Assembly: GCA_958404085.1 (NCBI GenBank)
Contig: CATXZX010000004.1
Location: 1-16,369 of the forward strand
Reading direction: 5' to 3'
DNA from: an uncultured Prevotellaceae bacterium
Lineage (GTDB): Bacteria > Bacteroidota > Bacteroidia > Bacteroidales > Bacteroidaceae
DNA: 16,369 nucleotides
Below are positions 1 through 8,358 of this stretch, in pieces. Positions within the stretch are counted from its first letter, which is position 1; each line of letters begins with the position of its first letter. The notes beneath the pieces are model-generated. The model was not told where the DNA came from and searched no databases. It was given only the letters and a program-made list of their open reading frames with translations. A program made the position numbers and the translations under genes.

Positions 1-771
1 ATAGAACCATTCACCGTCTTCCTGTACGGCGAATTCGGATGCTGCGCAGTCCATGGCTATTTTCACGTCGCATCCTGGTTTGTAGCCGGCGGCTTCGATA
101 GCTTCGATAATAGTATCAAGAGCGTCTTCGATACCCTTGAAGTCGGGAGCGAAACCACCCTCATCGCCTACAGCGGTAGAGAGACCGCGTGCTTTTAGTA
201 ATTTGGCAAGATGGTGGAATACTTCGGCCCCCATGCGTATGCCTTCCTTCTCTGAGGTAGCGCCGACAGGACGGATCATGAACTCCTGAAATGCGATAGG
301 GGCATCGGAGTGGGCGCCACCATTGATGATATTCATCATCGGAACAGGCAGGGTATAGGTATTGGTTCCTCCGAGGTAACGATATAAGGGAAGGTGCAGG
401 TAGTTAGCGGCAGCATGGGCTACGGCCAGCGAAACACCGAGTACAGCGTTAGCACCGAGATTCTTCTTGGTGGCGGTCCCGTCGAGTTCAAGCATTTTGG
501 CATCGATTCTGCGCTGCTCTAGTGTACTCATGCCGATGATGGCGGGAGCAATCTTTGTGTTTACATTCTTCACAGCCTGCTGGACACCTTTACCCAAGTA
601 GCGGTTCTTGTCGCCGTCGCGCAATTCCAGTGCCTCGTTTTCGCCGGTGCTGGCACCGCTGGGTACCGATGCGCGTCCTGTCATTCCACATTCCAGTGTC
701 ACTTCGACTTCTACGGTCGGATTGCCTCTCGAATCAAGGATCTCTCTTGCATGCACTTCTTTAATTTTCAT
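1..771 (-). CDS. eno: Enolase (phosphopyruvate hydratase), 3' part missing
   Basis: Converts 2-phosphoglycerate to phosphoenolpyruvate in cytosolic glycolysis. The minus-strand frame starts at ATG 771 and stays open for 257 codons to the window edge; the family is about 425-430 residues, so roughly the last 170 are outside. The N-terminal capping domain opens MKIKEVHAREILDSRGNPT, and the substrate loop reads SGASTGENEALELRDGD. The barrel begins after about residue 140, with NGGAHSDAPIAFQEFM (catalytic-site His and Glu), VGDEGGFAP (catalytic Glu) and IAMDCAASEF (first Mg2+ Asp). The remaining metal ligands and the catalytic Lys lie beyond the edge. It has its own promoter about 30 bases upstream and is separated from rpiB by a hairpin, so it is probably a separate transcription unit. 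Identification is secure from these motifs. Confidence 0.98.
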   Translation of the reverse strand, partial: MKIKEVHAREILDSRGNPTVEVEVTLECGMTGRASVPSGASTGENEALELRDGDKNRYLGKGVQQAVKNVNTKIAPAIIGMSTLEQRRIDAKMLELDGTATKKNLGANAVLGVSLAVAHAAANYLHLPLYRYLGGTNTYTLPVPMMNIINGGAHSDAPIAFQEFMIRPVGATSEKEGIRMGAEVFHHLAKLLKARGLSTAVGDEGGFAPDFKGIEDALDTIIEAIEAAGYKPGCDVKIAMDCAASEFAVQEDGEWFY

Positions 772-798
772 AATCGTTGCTTTTAAGTTATACCGCTA

Positions 799-829
799 TA
801 AAGGTACACAGATTTTGCGGTCGTAGCAA
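799..829 (-). promoter_or_regulatory. Predicted promoter of eno (Bacteroidota type)
   Basis: On the minus strand TTGC (829-826) is followed after 19 bases by TACCTTTA (806-799). This fits the Bacteroidota housekeeping pattern TTTG-N19-TAnnTTTG except for one base in each box. Transcription would begin near 793, leaving a leader of about 20 bases before ATG 771. Prediction from pattern only. Confidence 0.6.
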
Positions 830-1072
830 TATCTAAATGTTATCATTTCCTTATAAATACTTGAATTTTATGTGCAGATATGTTCTATTCTATGTTAAAT
901 AGAAGGCGATTTTTACCGGACAGCAATAATTGCGTTAGAATTCTTCTCTAATATTGTTGATCCAGCAATTGATACATAGTAGTGTACATGCTGTTTGGGC
1001 AATGAACACTGACGAACCTTCTCCGAAAATACGAGGGACGCTGTGTCGTCATAAAAGGAATTTGTAATTACA
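830..1072. other. Gene-poor stretch between eno promoter and rpiB terminator
   Basis: No convincing gene. It holds a 7-bp inverted repeat (ttctatt 883-889 / aatagaa 898-904), an imperfect stem spanning about 918-963, and a perfect palindrome tgtaattaca at 1063-1072 touching the terminator hairpin. A 34-codon minus-strand frame (ATG 1052 to TAG 948, starting MTTQRPSYFRRR) begins 20 bases beyond the hairpin. It has no promoter I can recognise and no family I can name, so it is not called as a gene. Confidence 0.4.
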
Positions 1073-1117
1073 GAAATAGACAAAGGAAAACTATCTCTTG
1101 TTTCCTTTGTCTATTTC
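1073..1117 (-). terminator. Strong hairpin after rpiB, likely terminator
   Basis: Perfect 17-bp inverted repeat, arms 1073-1089 and 1101-1117 (gaaatagacaaaggaaa and its complement), with an 11-base loop. It lies 53 bases beyond the rpiB stop codon. Its AT-rich 3' arm ends without a clean T tract on either side, so termination may depend on stem strength. It is symmetric enough to act in both directions. Confidence 0.7.
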
Positions 1118-1169
1118 TTATTAATTAGAAAAAACGTATTTTACGTCGCTTTAAAAAGGGAAGAATGTT

Positions 1170-1622
1170 TTAATGGGGCTGTTCTAAGGGAATTTTTTCA
1201 ATTCTCCGGACATGCCTTCCCCCTTCAAATTCTGTTTGAAAAAACTCGTTCATTATCTGTTCAGCTGTAGTCGTGTTGATGTAACGTCCTGGCATAACTA
1301 ATACATTGGCATCGTTATGAAGGCGGGCCATATGGGCTATTTCGGGCATCCAACATAGAGCGGCACGGACTTGTTGATGTTTGTTCAGCGTCATGCTGAT
1401 GCCTTCTCCGCTTCCACATATGGCAATACCCTTTGTTACTTGTTTCGAATCAATGGCTTCGCCTAATTTGTGCGCGTAGTCGGGGTAATCGCAACTTGTT
1501 TCCGAGTGACAACCATAATCAATATAACTGATACTTTTCTGTTTAAGATATTGAATCACGAATTGCTTTAATTCGTAACCGGCATGGTCAGATGCAAGAC
1601 CAATGGGCGTGTCGATGTTCAT
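1170..1622 (-). CDS. rpiB: Ribose-5-phosphate isomerase B
   Basis: Interconverts ribulose 5-phosphate and ribose 5-phosphate in the cytosolic pentose-phosphate pathway. The 150-residue length is normal for the RpiB/LacAB family. Visible signatures are ASDHAGYELK near the N-terminus (D12, H13), DYPD at 45-48, the catalytic cysteine C69 in ICGSGEGIS, H102-N103 in ARLHNDANVL, and the C-terminal phosphate-binding arginines around GRHVRRIEKI (R136, R139, R140). The ATG at 1622-1620 overlaps the tkt stop codon as TAATG, so translation is probably coupled and the two genes share a transcript. The active-site loop has GSGEG where many RpiB proteins have GTGIG; RpiB-type allose or galactose 6-phosphate isomerases are a less likely alternative given the tkt neighbour. 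Confidence 0.95.
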   Translation of the reverse strand: MNIDTPIGLASDHAGYELKQFVIQYLKQKSISYIDYGCHSETSCDYPDYAHKLGEAIDSKQVTKGIAICGSGEGISMTLNKHQQVRAALCWMPEIAHMARLHNDANVLVMPGRYINTTTAEQIMNEFFQTEFEGGRHVRRIEKIPLEQPH

Positions 1623-3652
1623 TATGCTTCGCTATTTGTGATAAACTCTTTAACTCGCAGATAAATGTTCTCGGGTGTAAAACCTAATTTCTCATCCAGT
1701 ACTTTGTAAGGAGCCGAAAATCCGAAACTCTCCAATCCATATACAGTTCCATGAGTTCCGACAAGACCTTCGAGCGTAACAGGTAATCCCGCAGTCAGGC
1801 CAAAAATTTTAGATCCACACGGTAGAATGGCTTTTTGGTAGTCTTTGGGTTGTGAACGGAACAAACCTTCGGATGGGCAGCTCACTACGCGGACTTTTAT
1901 CTCATCGGCGTGTAACAATTCGGCTGTCTGCACCAAAGTAGAGACTTCCGAGCCTGATGCAACCAAGATGATGTCCGGTTCTTTGCATGCGATGACTTCG
2001 TATGCTCCTTTGGTCGCGGCATTGTAGTCGGTGTTTTTCGGAAGATCTGTAATGTTTTGACGGGATAAGATGAGGGCTGTCGGCGTATCTGTATTGTTCA
2101 TAGCCATTTTCCAGGCAACAGTCGTTTCGTGTACGTCTGCAGGTCTGAGAACCAATACAGAATTCTTTCCATGATGGTTCTTAAGTTTCTCCATCAAACG
2201 GATTTGGGCCTCTTGTTCTACGGGCTCATGTGTCGGTCCGTCCTCTCCGACGCGGAAAGCATCGTGAGTCCAGATAAATTTAACAGGAAGTTCCATAAGG
2301 GCCGCCATGCGGATTGCCGGTTTCATATAGTCTGAGAATACGAAAAAAGTTCCCATAGCGACGTAAACACCGCCGTGAAGTGCCATTCCCAGACAAACAC
2401 AAGCCATCGTCAGTTCGCTTACGCCGGCTTGGAGAAAAGCTCCGGAAAAATCTTCCTTCGTAATGTTTTTAGTTTTCTTGAGGAAACCGTCTGTTTTGTC
2501 GGAGTTACATAAGTCCGCCGATGAACATATCATGTTTTCGACATGTTCGGCTAACATAGAAAGGCACGCAGAAGAAGCGTTTCGGGTAGGCCCATTGGTT
2601 TTTTGTTCAATATTATCCCAATTTAACTGAGGCAGTTTCTTATTGAACCAGTCTTTGAGTTTTAGGGCCTTTTCCGGGTTTTGTTTTTCCCATTCCTTTT
2701 CTTCGGCATGGCGCGACTCAGCGATAGCAACTAATTCCTGACGACGTTTTTCGTACAGTTCTTTCACTTCATCATAAATGACAAATGGATTTTCCGGATC
2801 ACCTCCAAGATTCCGGATGGTGTTGATATAGGCCGTTCCTCCCAGTGGCGCACCGTGTGTTGCGCAGTTGCGTTCATACGATGAATTGTCTTCTTTACGA
2901 CATCCTTTACCCATGATACACTTGCCGATAATGAGTGTCGGACGTTCCTTTTCCGTTTGCGCATCTTTCAATGCCTGACGTATTTGCTCACAGTCATTAC
3001 CATTTATTTCGATGACCTTCCAGTTCCAAGAACGATATTTCATCGCAGTGTCTTCACTTATCACCGTAGCACATTCTGTCGACAACTGGATGTCATTCGA
3101 ATCGTAGAACATAATGAGATTGTTCAGTCCCAAATGACCGGCAATTCTACCTGCACCCTGCGATATTTCCTCTTGTATACCGCCGTCTGATATATAGGAG
3201 TAGATCTTTTCTTTCAGGAAAGACGGATTTCCCGTACGGGCTGCTAAGAATTTGGCTGCAATAGCCGCACCGACAGCAAAGGTATGCCCTTGTCCGAGTG
3301 GACCGGATGTATTTTCTATGCCTCTGGCAATATTTACTTCTGGATGACCGGGTGTTACAGATTGCCATTGGCGGAATTGTTTCAATTCTTCAATTGTAAA
3401 TCGTCCTGTCAGTGCCAATTGCGAGTATAACATGGGGGACATATGCCCCGGATCAAGGAAAAAGCGATCTCTACACTCCCATTCAGGTTTGTCCGGGTCG
3501 TAAACTAAGAATTCAGAATATAGTACATTGATAAAATCTGCACCGCCCATTGCACCGCCCGGATGTCCTGAACGAGCTTTTTCAACCATAGAAGCAGCCA
3601 AAATACGAATGTTGTCGGCTGCAAGATTCATTAGTTTTGTAGAATTATTCAT
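1622..3652 (-). CDS. tkt: Transketolase
   Basis: Thiamine-diphosphate enzyme moving two-carbon units between sugar phosphates, linking glycolysis and the pentose-phosphate pathway. At 676 residues it is full length. The N-terminal cofactor domain shows SGHPGGAMG (H30), DPGHMSP (H70), TPGHPE (H103) and GPLGQG (117-122). The Mg2+/ThDP motif is SDGG (155-158), followed 30 residues later by N186 in YDSND; the first residue is Ser rather than the usual Gly of GDG. The pyrimidine domain carries the expected catalytic Glu (E413 in GVSELTMAC) and THDAFRVGEDGPTHEP (H464, H475) for substrate phosphate and hydroxyl contacts. A C-terminal domain follows from about 550. It is first in a two-gene unit with rpiB, with a near-consensus promoter just upstream. 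Confidence 0.97.
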   Translation of the reverse strand: MNNSTKLMNLAADNIRILAASMVEKARSGHPGGAMGGADFINVLYSEFLVYDPDKPEWECRDRFFLDPGHMSPMLYSQLALTGRFTIEELKQFRQWQSVTPGHPEVNIARGIENTSGPLGQGHTFAVGAAIAAKFLAARTGNPSFLKEKIYSYISDGGIQEEISQGAGRIAGHLGLNNLIMFYDSNDIQLSTECATVISEDTAMKYRSWNWKVIEINGNDCEQIRQALKDAQTEKERPTLIIGKCIMGKGCRKEDNSSYERNCATHGAPLGGTAYINTIRNLGGDPENPFVIYDEVKELYEKRRQELVAIAESRHAEEKEWEKQNPEKALKLKDWFNKKLPQLNWDNIEQKTNGPTRNASSACLSMLAEHVENMICSSADLCNSDKTDGFLKKTKNITKEDFSGAFLQAGVSELTMACVCLGMALHGGVYVAMGTFFVFSDYMKPAIRMAALMELPVKFIWTHDAFRVGEDGPTHEPVEQEAQIRLMEKLKNHHGKNSVLVLRPADVHETTVAWKMAMNNTDTPTALILSRQNITDLPKNTDYNAATKGAYEVIACKEPDIILVASGSEVSTLVQTAELLHADEIKVRVVSCPSEGLFRSQPKDYQKAILPCGSKIFGLTAGLPVTLEGLVGTHGTVYGLESFGFSAPYKVLDEKLGFTPENIYLRVKEFITNSEA

Positions 3653-3683
3653 TGCTATTGTGAGACATAATCTATTTACTCAA

Positions 3684-3714
3684 CAAAAGTACAACGAATC
3701 TTATAAATAGCAAA
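3684..3714 (-). promoter_or_regulatory. Predicted tkt-rpiB promoter (Bacteroidota type)
   Basis: Minus strand TTTG (3714-3711), a 19-base spacer, then TACTTTTG (3691-3684): an exact fit to TTTG-N19-TAnnTTTG. Expected start near 3677, leader about 25 bases to ATG 3652. I see no clear terminator between the tamB stop codon (3745) and this promoter, so some readthrough from tamB is possible. Confidence 0.72.
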
Positions 3715-3744
3715 ACGTAAATTCGTTTTATTGGTCTTTTGCCA

Positions 3745-6700
3745 CTATTTTGCGTTATTCGAACGCACTTTCCATTTCAATAAATCACCTAATTTATTGA
3801 AATCATGCCGGAGTAAAATACCTCCTCCTTGGGTACTTAATGTAGATTTCGTGAAGTAGCGGTCATTAATTTCGCTATATGCCTTCAGACGTATGTTGCC
3901 GTTCTTGTTGAGTAGCCATTGGATGTTGAAATCCCCGATGAAATTGGATGAATATTCGGGGCGTTCGCGATAACCGAAGTTTCCGTTTATAAGTAAACGG
4001 TTGTTTAACATGCGTCCGGACAAAATACCTGCAACTTCCATGTCGCTCCATCCCATATTACCCGTGTAGAAGTTTGTACCGATTGTCCAGTTCTTGTTGT
4101 CAAGTACATTCGAAAGCATGCTGTTCAGCTGGCTGCTCAGCGTGGTGGACAGGAGAGACTGAACAGCCACAGACGATTGACTTTGTGTGTTGTATGTCGT
4201 CTGGTTGTAGTCATAGGTATAGAACCGACCTATACTGAGCAGATAGATAATCTGCATATTCATATCTTCCTCCGTACTGATTAAGTTGCGGATCATTTGT
4301 TTCTCGTCTGTATTGATATTGGGTAAATCCAAATCGAAACTGATGCGTGGCAAACGGACTTTTCCTCCAAAATTAAGAATGCAATTGACTTTTGTGGGGG
4401 TACTACTGAAGTTATTGCCGATATTCAGGTCGCTGAGCGATGCGGAATTTATGGTATGAACAGCCGAAAAAGCCAAATCGCCATCGTTCGGATTTCCGCT
4501 GAAAATAATGCGTCCGCCGGGCGTCAGTTGAAAGTCTTTCCGGATAATGTCTTGCATACTCATTTTGTATACACCATCAACAATATTGTAGGTGCCGAAT
4601 AGCTGAAAATTCCCTTTATTATAATAAGCGGCACGTATCAGGCCATAACCGGTACTACGGATGTTGTCACCCGATTTTTCGTCTAAGATAATGTGGAAGT
4701 CCAAATCCTGATTCACATCAATGGCAAAATTCAATCGGATATCTGTCGTAGGCTCCGCAGTCTGTTCCCCTGTATTTTTAGTTGCAGTTATGGGATTGGA
4801 TGTATGTTCGTTCTCGTTTTTTGGCTTAATTTGTAGTAATTGAAGAACTTCACCTCCGTCCGGTTGATCGGCATTATAATAGAAATGAGATTTTTTTTCT
4901 GGATGCAATGTTATGTTTATATTCAATGTCCCCGGATATCCATCCAGTGTAATGTTACCAGACCCATAGATTGTTCCATAAAAGGGTAGATCCGAATTTT
5001 GGGAATGATTGTAAAGTAGTAGCTTTTCGGGACGGGCCTGTAAGTTGTAACGGAAATTGCCGAGTCCCTGATGAGTCAGAACACCTTCCAACTCGCCCTT
5101 ATTTTCCTGATTGTCTGCAATCCATAGTTTTTTCAGCTCTATCTTGCCAGGCTCAAGCAGTATGGTACCCTGGCGTACTGCATATCGCGTATTCGTTATG
5201 GGCAGTGTTAAGTCCAAGTCTACTACTTGTTTTCCTTCCAGATCCAGTTTTTTCGTCGGGCCGAAGAGACGGCACCATCCTGTAGTCTGCCCTTGGATGT
5301 CTTTCAGAATACCTGATAAAAATGAATTCAAAAAATACAAGTTAGTCTGGCGTGATTGGATAAGAAGGTCCAGCTCGTCGTCTTTCAGCGATACATAACC
5401 ATTAACCTTAGTCTGTTTGGAGGGGCGATCTTTGATGTCGGCATTCAGGTTTATACGTTTTTTTTCATGGTCCCACACTCCGATTAGGTTCATGTCACCC
5501 ATCCTGCCACCGTTGAATGTGAAATCCTTAACGAACAAGTCGGCCATGAGAGCCGGATTGTTATCTTCATTCTTCGTTACGGATACAGAACCGCTGGCAA
5601 ACCCGGTAAAGTCTACGGCATGGAAATTCAGAATATTGAAAAGGTATTCCAAATTGATCGCATTCAGATGGGCTGATATGGAATCCCGCGTCCCCGATGC
5701 CATACTTCCATTCAATACCAAAAATTGTTTTTTATGCGACAATTTAAAGTTACGTATTTTGAATGTTCCTCCCTGGTAATAGGAAACGGAACGATTTAAA
5801 TTCCATATGGAATCATTGATATAAATTTGTGTTGGCAGAACAGTTGTTGCTATAAGCGGATGATCGCTGTTGCCAGATGATATTTTACTGTCTAATTTTA
5901 TTTCACCCTTGTATTTGTCGGACATCAGGTCTTTCCATTGAAAGTGACTTTGTATCCTGTTGTCGGATGCTTGTGCTTCCAATGCGAATTTGACATTCGA
6001 TTTTTTCATTTCTTTTGTCACTTGTACCAGCGTATGCAACGTTCCGGAACGTTCTTTCATGTGGACCTTCAGGTCGCGATAGTTGTTTCCGTCCCAAGAT
6101 AAATCAGGTGCATTTCCATCGATAAATGTCTGGTGCGAATTGCTATTCAGGTAACCTGAAAAAACGACGGGGGCGCGCATTTGGATTGGTAGTCTAAGTA
6201 CATGTTTAAAAAAATCGGACTTATGGACGATTACGTCGAACGACAGTTCGTTGTCGCGTTGCGACACTTTGGTATCCTGCGCACATAAGTCGGGTAGGTA
6301 GTTGGCTACAATGTTTTGCACACACTGCGGTATGTCTGTCATTTGAAAATTACCCTTCACTCCCAAAACCATAAAATCGCTTTTCATTCGCAATTCATTA
6401 TAAGCCTTGTTTGTGGAAAAATCAGCATGTAGGCTGGTCTGATAGGTCGTATCTGGAGAGTGAACCGCCAATTTGCTGATGTCAAGGTAGCCGTTCATAT
6501 CTTTGGCTGAATTACCATTCAAGTCCAAGTCGAATTCTCCCTCAAATTTAGTTTGGGGATATTGTCGGGTAAGCAGTAGGTTGTTCGGGTACAGATGTGT
6601 TATGTCCATTTTCATAGACATTCCGTTGAAGTGTTTATCCTTTAACCTGACATCTCCTGATGTAGCCATGTTCAGGTTGGGGTCATTTATCTGTAATTGA

Positions 6701-8073
6701 TATGATACATCGTTGTTTCGGTATGTCCCGTTTAGTACAATTTCCCGATAGGGGTATTGTTTATATACAAGTTTGTCGAATATTACCTGATAGAGGTAAG
6801 AGTCCGGTTGAAAAGGTCTTTTTTCAATTTTTGCGGTCAGTCCTATTTCTCCGGCATCCGAAATCTGAAAGCGGTCGGCCATTATTTTTGTGGCTCCTAA
6901 CGATAAACTCCAGCCTTGTCCCTGTGTCGTATTGAGTGATAGGTTTGTGTGGATAGCATCTGTATGCAAAAGTCCTTTAGCAGACTCGATTCTGTTGTTT
7001 CGCATCGAAATCTGTCCGTCAATGTCGATATTTCCGATTTGCCCGATAAGCGATTCGTTTTTGGAGCCAATGACGACGAATGGACGCAACAGTCTACACA
7101 AGGCTGATGGCGTGCTGTGGAATTTATGAATGACAAGCGATCCGGTCAACAGGTTTTCATTCAGTGAGTGCCTGTCGGCAACCACCGAAAAATCATTCAG
7201 CCAACTTTTAGTGTCATCGCGAAGTTGCAAGTGATTTATTTTTAGTTGTTGTGGTGACAGAAGAACTGTTCCGTCTATTTGGAAACGGTGGTCATTGTAG
7301 GCTAAGGAGGATTTCAGAAATGAAAAATCGGATAGTGCTACTTGTGAAGATTTTAAACGCATTGTACCACATGCTGTGCGCCATCTGCCACCTTGTATAC
7401 GGAATAGAGAGGGTTCTAATTCCAACTCGCTTCCGGGCATTTTCAATAGAATCCGGCCGAACCGGATTTCTTTTTTGTTGGATATGACATTGAATTGCAT
7501 ATCATTGATTCGGAGACCGCTCTGTTCTGCAAGTCGCAGAGTCCGTATCCGGAAATTAATGGAGTCTGCGCTTAGGTGTTTCAGGCTTATATTGGCATTG
7601 CATCCCGAGATTCTCAGTCTGGATAATTTCAAGGGTGTTTTACTTGTCGAATCATAATCGAGGGTGTGGCAGAATTGAGCATTCCGGATAATAATGGCGT
7701 TTATTTGCAGTTTAGTCTGGTTCGCCGTCGTGTCGTTGGATTTTAATTTATCTGCGAGGTATTGAAAATTATAAGGCCCGTTTTTTGTTTTTTTACGCAG
7801 GTAGATAAATGGGGAGTCCAGTTCGATGTTGCTGATATATACGTCGCTTTTTATTAGCAAAGGAAGCAACTGAAATTTGGCCGACACCTTCTTGCAGTCG
7901 AACAAGGGGCTGCCGCTTTGGTCTTTCAGATGGATGCCTGACAACAGAATGCGGTTGAATAACCCTATTTCGACGTGTTCGATGTCGATGTCGGAATCGA
8001 ATGCATCTCTTAATGTCTCAACGACTTCCGCTGCGACAACTTGCTGAATCTGGGGTATCGAAAAAAAAGACAA
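3745..8073 (-). CDS. tamB: TamB/DUF490 family envelope biogenesis protein, conventional TTG start
   Basis: Large AsmA-like, TamB-type protein, expected to be anchored in the inner membrane and to span the periplasm as a long beta-groove that helps move outer-membrane components; the exact cargo in Bacteroidota is unproven. From TTG 8073 it is 1442 residues. The N-terminal part (IPQIQQVVAAEV, then IDIEHVEIGLFNRILLSGIHLKD) is the usual TamB opening. The middle is thousands of bases of repetitive beta-rich sequence. The C-terminal DUF490 region (about 1000-1440) shows GTYNIVDGVYKMSMQDI, GRIIFSGNPNDGDLAFSA, and STEEDMNMQIIYLLSIGRFY. Starting at TTG removes the membrane anchor, whose codons lie in frame just upstream (8074-8151), so the true protein is probably about 1464-1468 residues. 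It is divergent from nqrA and upstream of tkt. Confidence 0.93.
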   Translation of the reverse strand: MSFFSIPQIQQVVAAEVVETLRDAFDSDIDIEHVEIGLFNRILLSGIHLKDQSGSPLFDCKKVSAKFQLLPLLIKSDVYISNIELDSPFIYLRKKTKNGPYNFQYLADKLKSNDTTANQTKLQINAIIIRNAQFCHTLDYDSTSKTPLKLSRLRISGCNANISLKHLSADSINFRIRTLRLAEQSGLRINDMQFNVISNKKEIRFGRILLKMPGSELELEPSLFRIQGGRWRTACGTMRLKSSQVALSDFSFLKSSLAYNDHRFQIDGTVLLSPQQLKINHLQLRDDTKSWLNDFSVVADRHSLNENLLTGSLVIHKFHSTPSALCRLLRPFVVIGSKNESLIGQIGNIDIDGQISMRNNRIESAKGLLHTDAIHTNLSLNTTQGQGWSLSLGATKIMADRFQISDAGEIGLTAKIEKRPFQPDSYLYQVIFDKLVYKQYPYREIVLNGTYRNNDVSYQLQINDPNLNMATSGDVRLKDKHFNGMSMKMDITHLYPNNLLLTRQYPQTKFEGEFDLDLNGNSAKDMNGYLDISKLAVHSPDTTYQTSLHADFSTNKAYNELRMKSDFMVLGVKGNFQMTDIPQCVQNIVANYLPDLCAQDTKVSQRDNELSFDVIVHKSDFFKHVLRLPIQMRAPVVFSGYLNSNSHQTFIDGNAPDLSWDGNNYRDLKVHMKERSGTLHTLVQVTKEMKKSNVKFALEAQASDNRIQSHFQWKDLMSDKYKGEIKLDSKISSGNSDHPLIATTVLPTQIYINDSIWNLNRSVSYYQGGTFKIRNFKLSHKKQFLVLNGSMASGTRDSISAHLNAINLEYLFNILNFHAVDFTGFASGSVSVTKNEDNNPALMADLFVKDFTFNGGRMGDMNLIGVWDHEKKRINLNADIKDRPSKQTKVNGYVSLKDDELDLLIQSRQTNLYFLNSFLSGILKDIQGQTTGWCRLFGPTKKLDLEGKQVVDLDLTLPITNTRYAVRQGTILLEPGKIELKKLWIADNQENKGELEGVLTHQGLGNFRYNLQARPEKLLLYNHSQNSDLPFYGTIYGSGNITLDGYPGTLNINITLHPEKKSHFYYNADQPDGGEVLQLLQIKPKNENEHTSNPITATKNTGEQTAEPTTDIRLNFAIDVNQDLDFHIILDEKSGDNIRSTGYGLIRAAYYNKGNFQLFGTYNIVDGVYKMSMQDIIRKDFQLTPGGRIIFSGNPNDGDLAFSAVHTINSASLSDLNIGNNFSSTPTKVNCILNFGGKVRLPRISFDLDLPNINTDEKQMIRNLISTEEDMNMQIIYLLSIGRFYTYDYNQTTYNTQSQSSVAVQSLLSTTLSSQLNSMLSNVLDNKNWTIGTNFYTGNMGWSDMEVAGILSGRMLNNRLLINGNFGYRERPEYSSNFIGDFNIQWLLNKNGNIRLKAYSEINDRYFTKSTLSTQGGGILLRHDFNKLGDLLKWKVRSNNAK

Positions 8074-8151
8074 TAATAAGACATAGCATCCTATGAGGGA
8101 TGCTACAATCCATCGTACTATTGTGCGTATCTTTTTTATGGCTTTGAAAAT
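8074..8151 (-). other. In-frame N-terminal extension of tamB encoding the membrane anchor
   Basis: Reading the tamB frame upstream of TTG 8073 gives FKAIKKIRTIVRW, then IVASLIGCYVLLLSFFSIPQ: a basic stretch followed by a hydrophobic helix running straight into the conserved IPQIQQ, exactly how TamB proteins begin. The frame is closed by TAA at 8152-8154, and the interval has no ATG, GTG or TTG. The best candidate initiators are ATA at 8139-8137, which would read (M)KKIRTIV, or ATT at 8151-8149. What is seen is the open frame and the hydrophobic segment; the use of a rare start is inference. A sequencing error or a mutated ATG are alternatives. Confidence 0.7.
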
Positions 8152-8157
8152 TTAAAG

Positions 8158-8165
8158 CAAAGGTA
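8158..8165 (-). promoter_or_regulatory. Possible tamB promoter -7 box
   Basis: TACCTTTG on the minus strand is an exact TAnnTTTG match. No good TTTG box is seen about 19 bases upstream (CTTC there), so support is partial. If used, transcription would start near 8151, so an ATA start at 8139 would have a leader of about 12 bases and an ATT start at 8151 would be leaderless. Confidence 0.45.
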
Positions 8166-8199
8166 CAACAAAGTAGCGAAAAGGGAAGTAGAAACAGAC

Positions 8200-8358
8200 A
8201 AGAATATTATTCTTGGCATGTAGGCTGTCATCGCTCGACATGCGTCTGGTACGTGCGAATGTAAGGGCTTGCAGTTCTTTGTCGGAAAACTGTAAAGCAG
8301 TATGGCATACATGGAGTAGCACAGAAAATAGGTATTGGAAAGATGGGAGATGTGCTAC
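8200..8358. repeat. Cluster of perfect inverted repeats between tamB and nqrA
   Basis: Three perfect inverted repeats lie in this interval: AAGAATA-T-TATTCTT (8200-8214, an operator-like 7+1+7 palindrome), GCATGT/ACATGC (8216-8221 and 8238-8243), and GTAGCACA/TGTGCTAC (8316-8323 and 8351-8358). They could be protein-binding sites or hairpins in a transcript. No function can be assigned from sequence alone. Confidence 0.4.

Noticed and set aside
555..826. Two plus-strand frames of about 70 codons over the eno start
   Set aside because: They lie antisense to conserved enolase codons and cross its promoter.
883..914. Hairpin ttctatt/aatagaa followed shortly by TTTTT as a plus-strand terminator
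   Set aside because: No plus-strand gene lies upstream, the stem is weak and AT-rich, and the T run is separated from the stem.
4971..5779. Plus-strand frames of 95-120 codons opposite tamB
   Set aside because: Antisense to the TamB frame, mutually overlapping, no promoter or family features.
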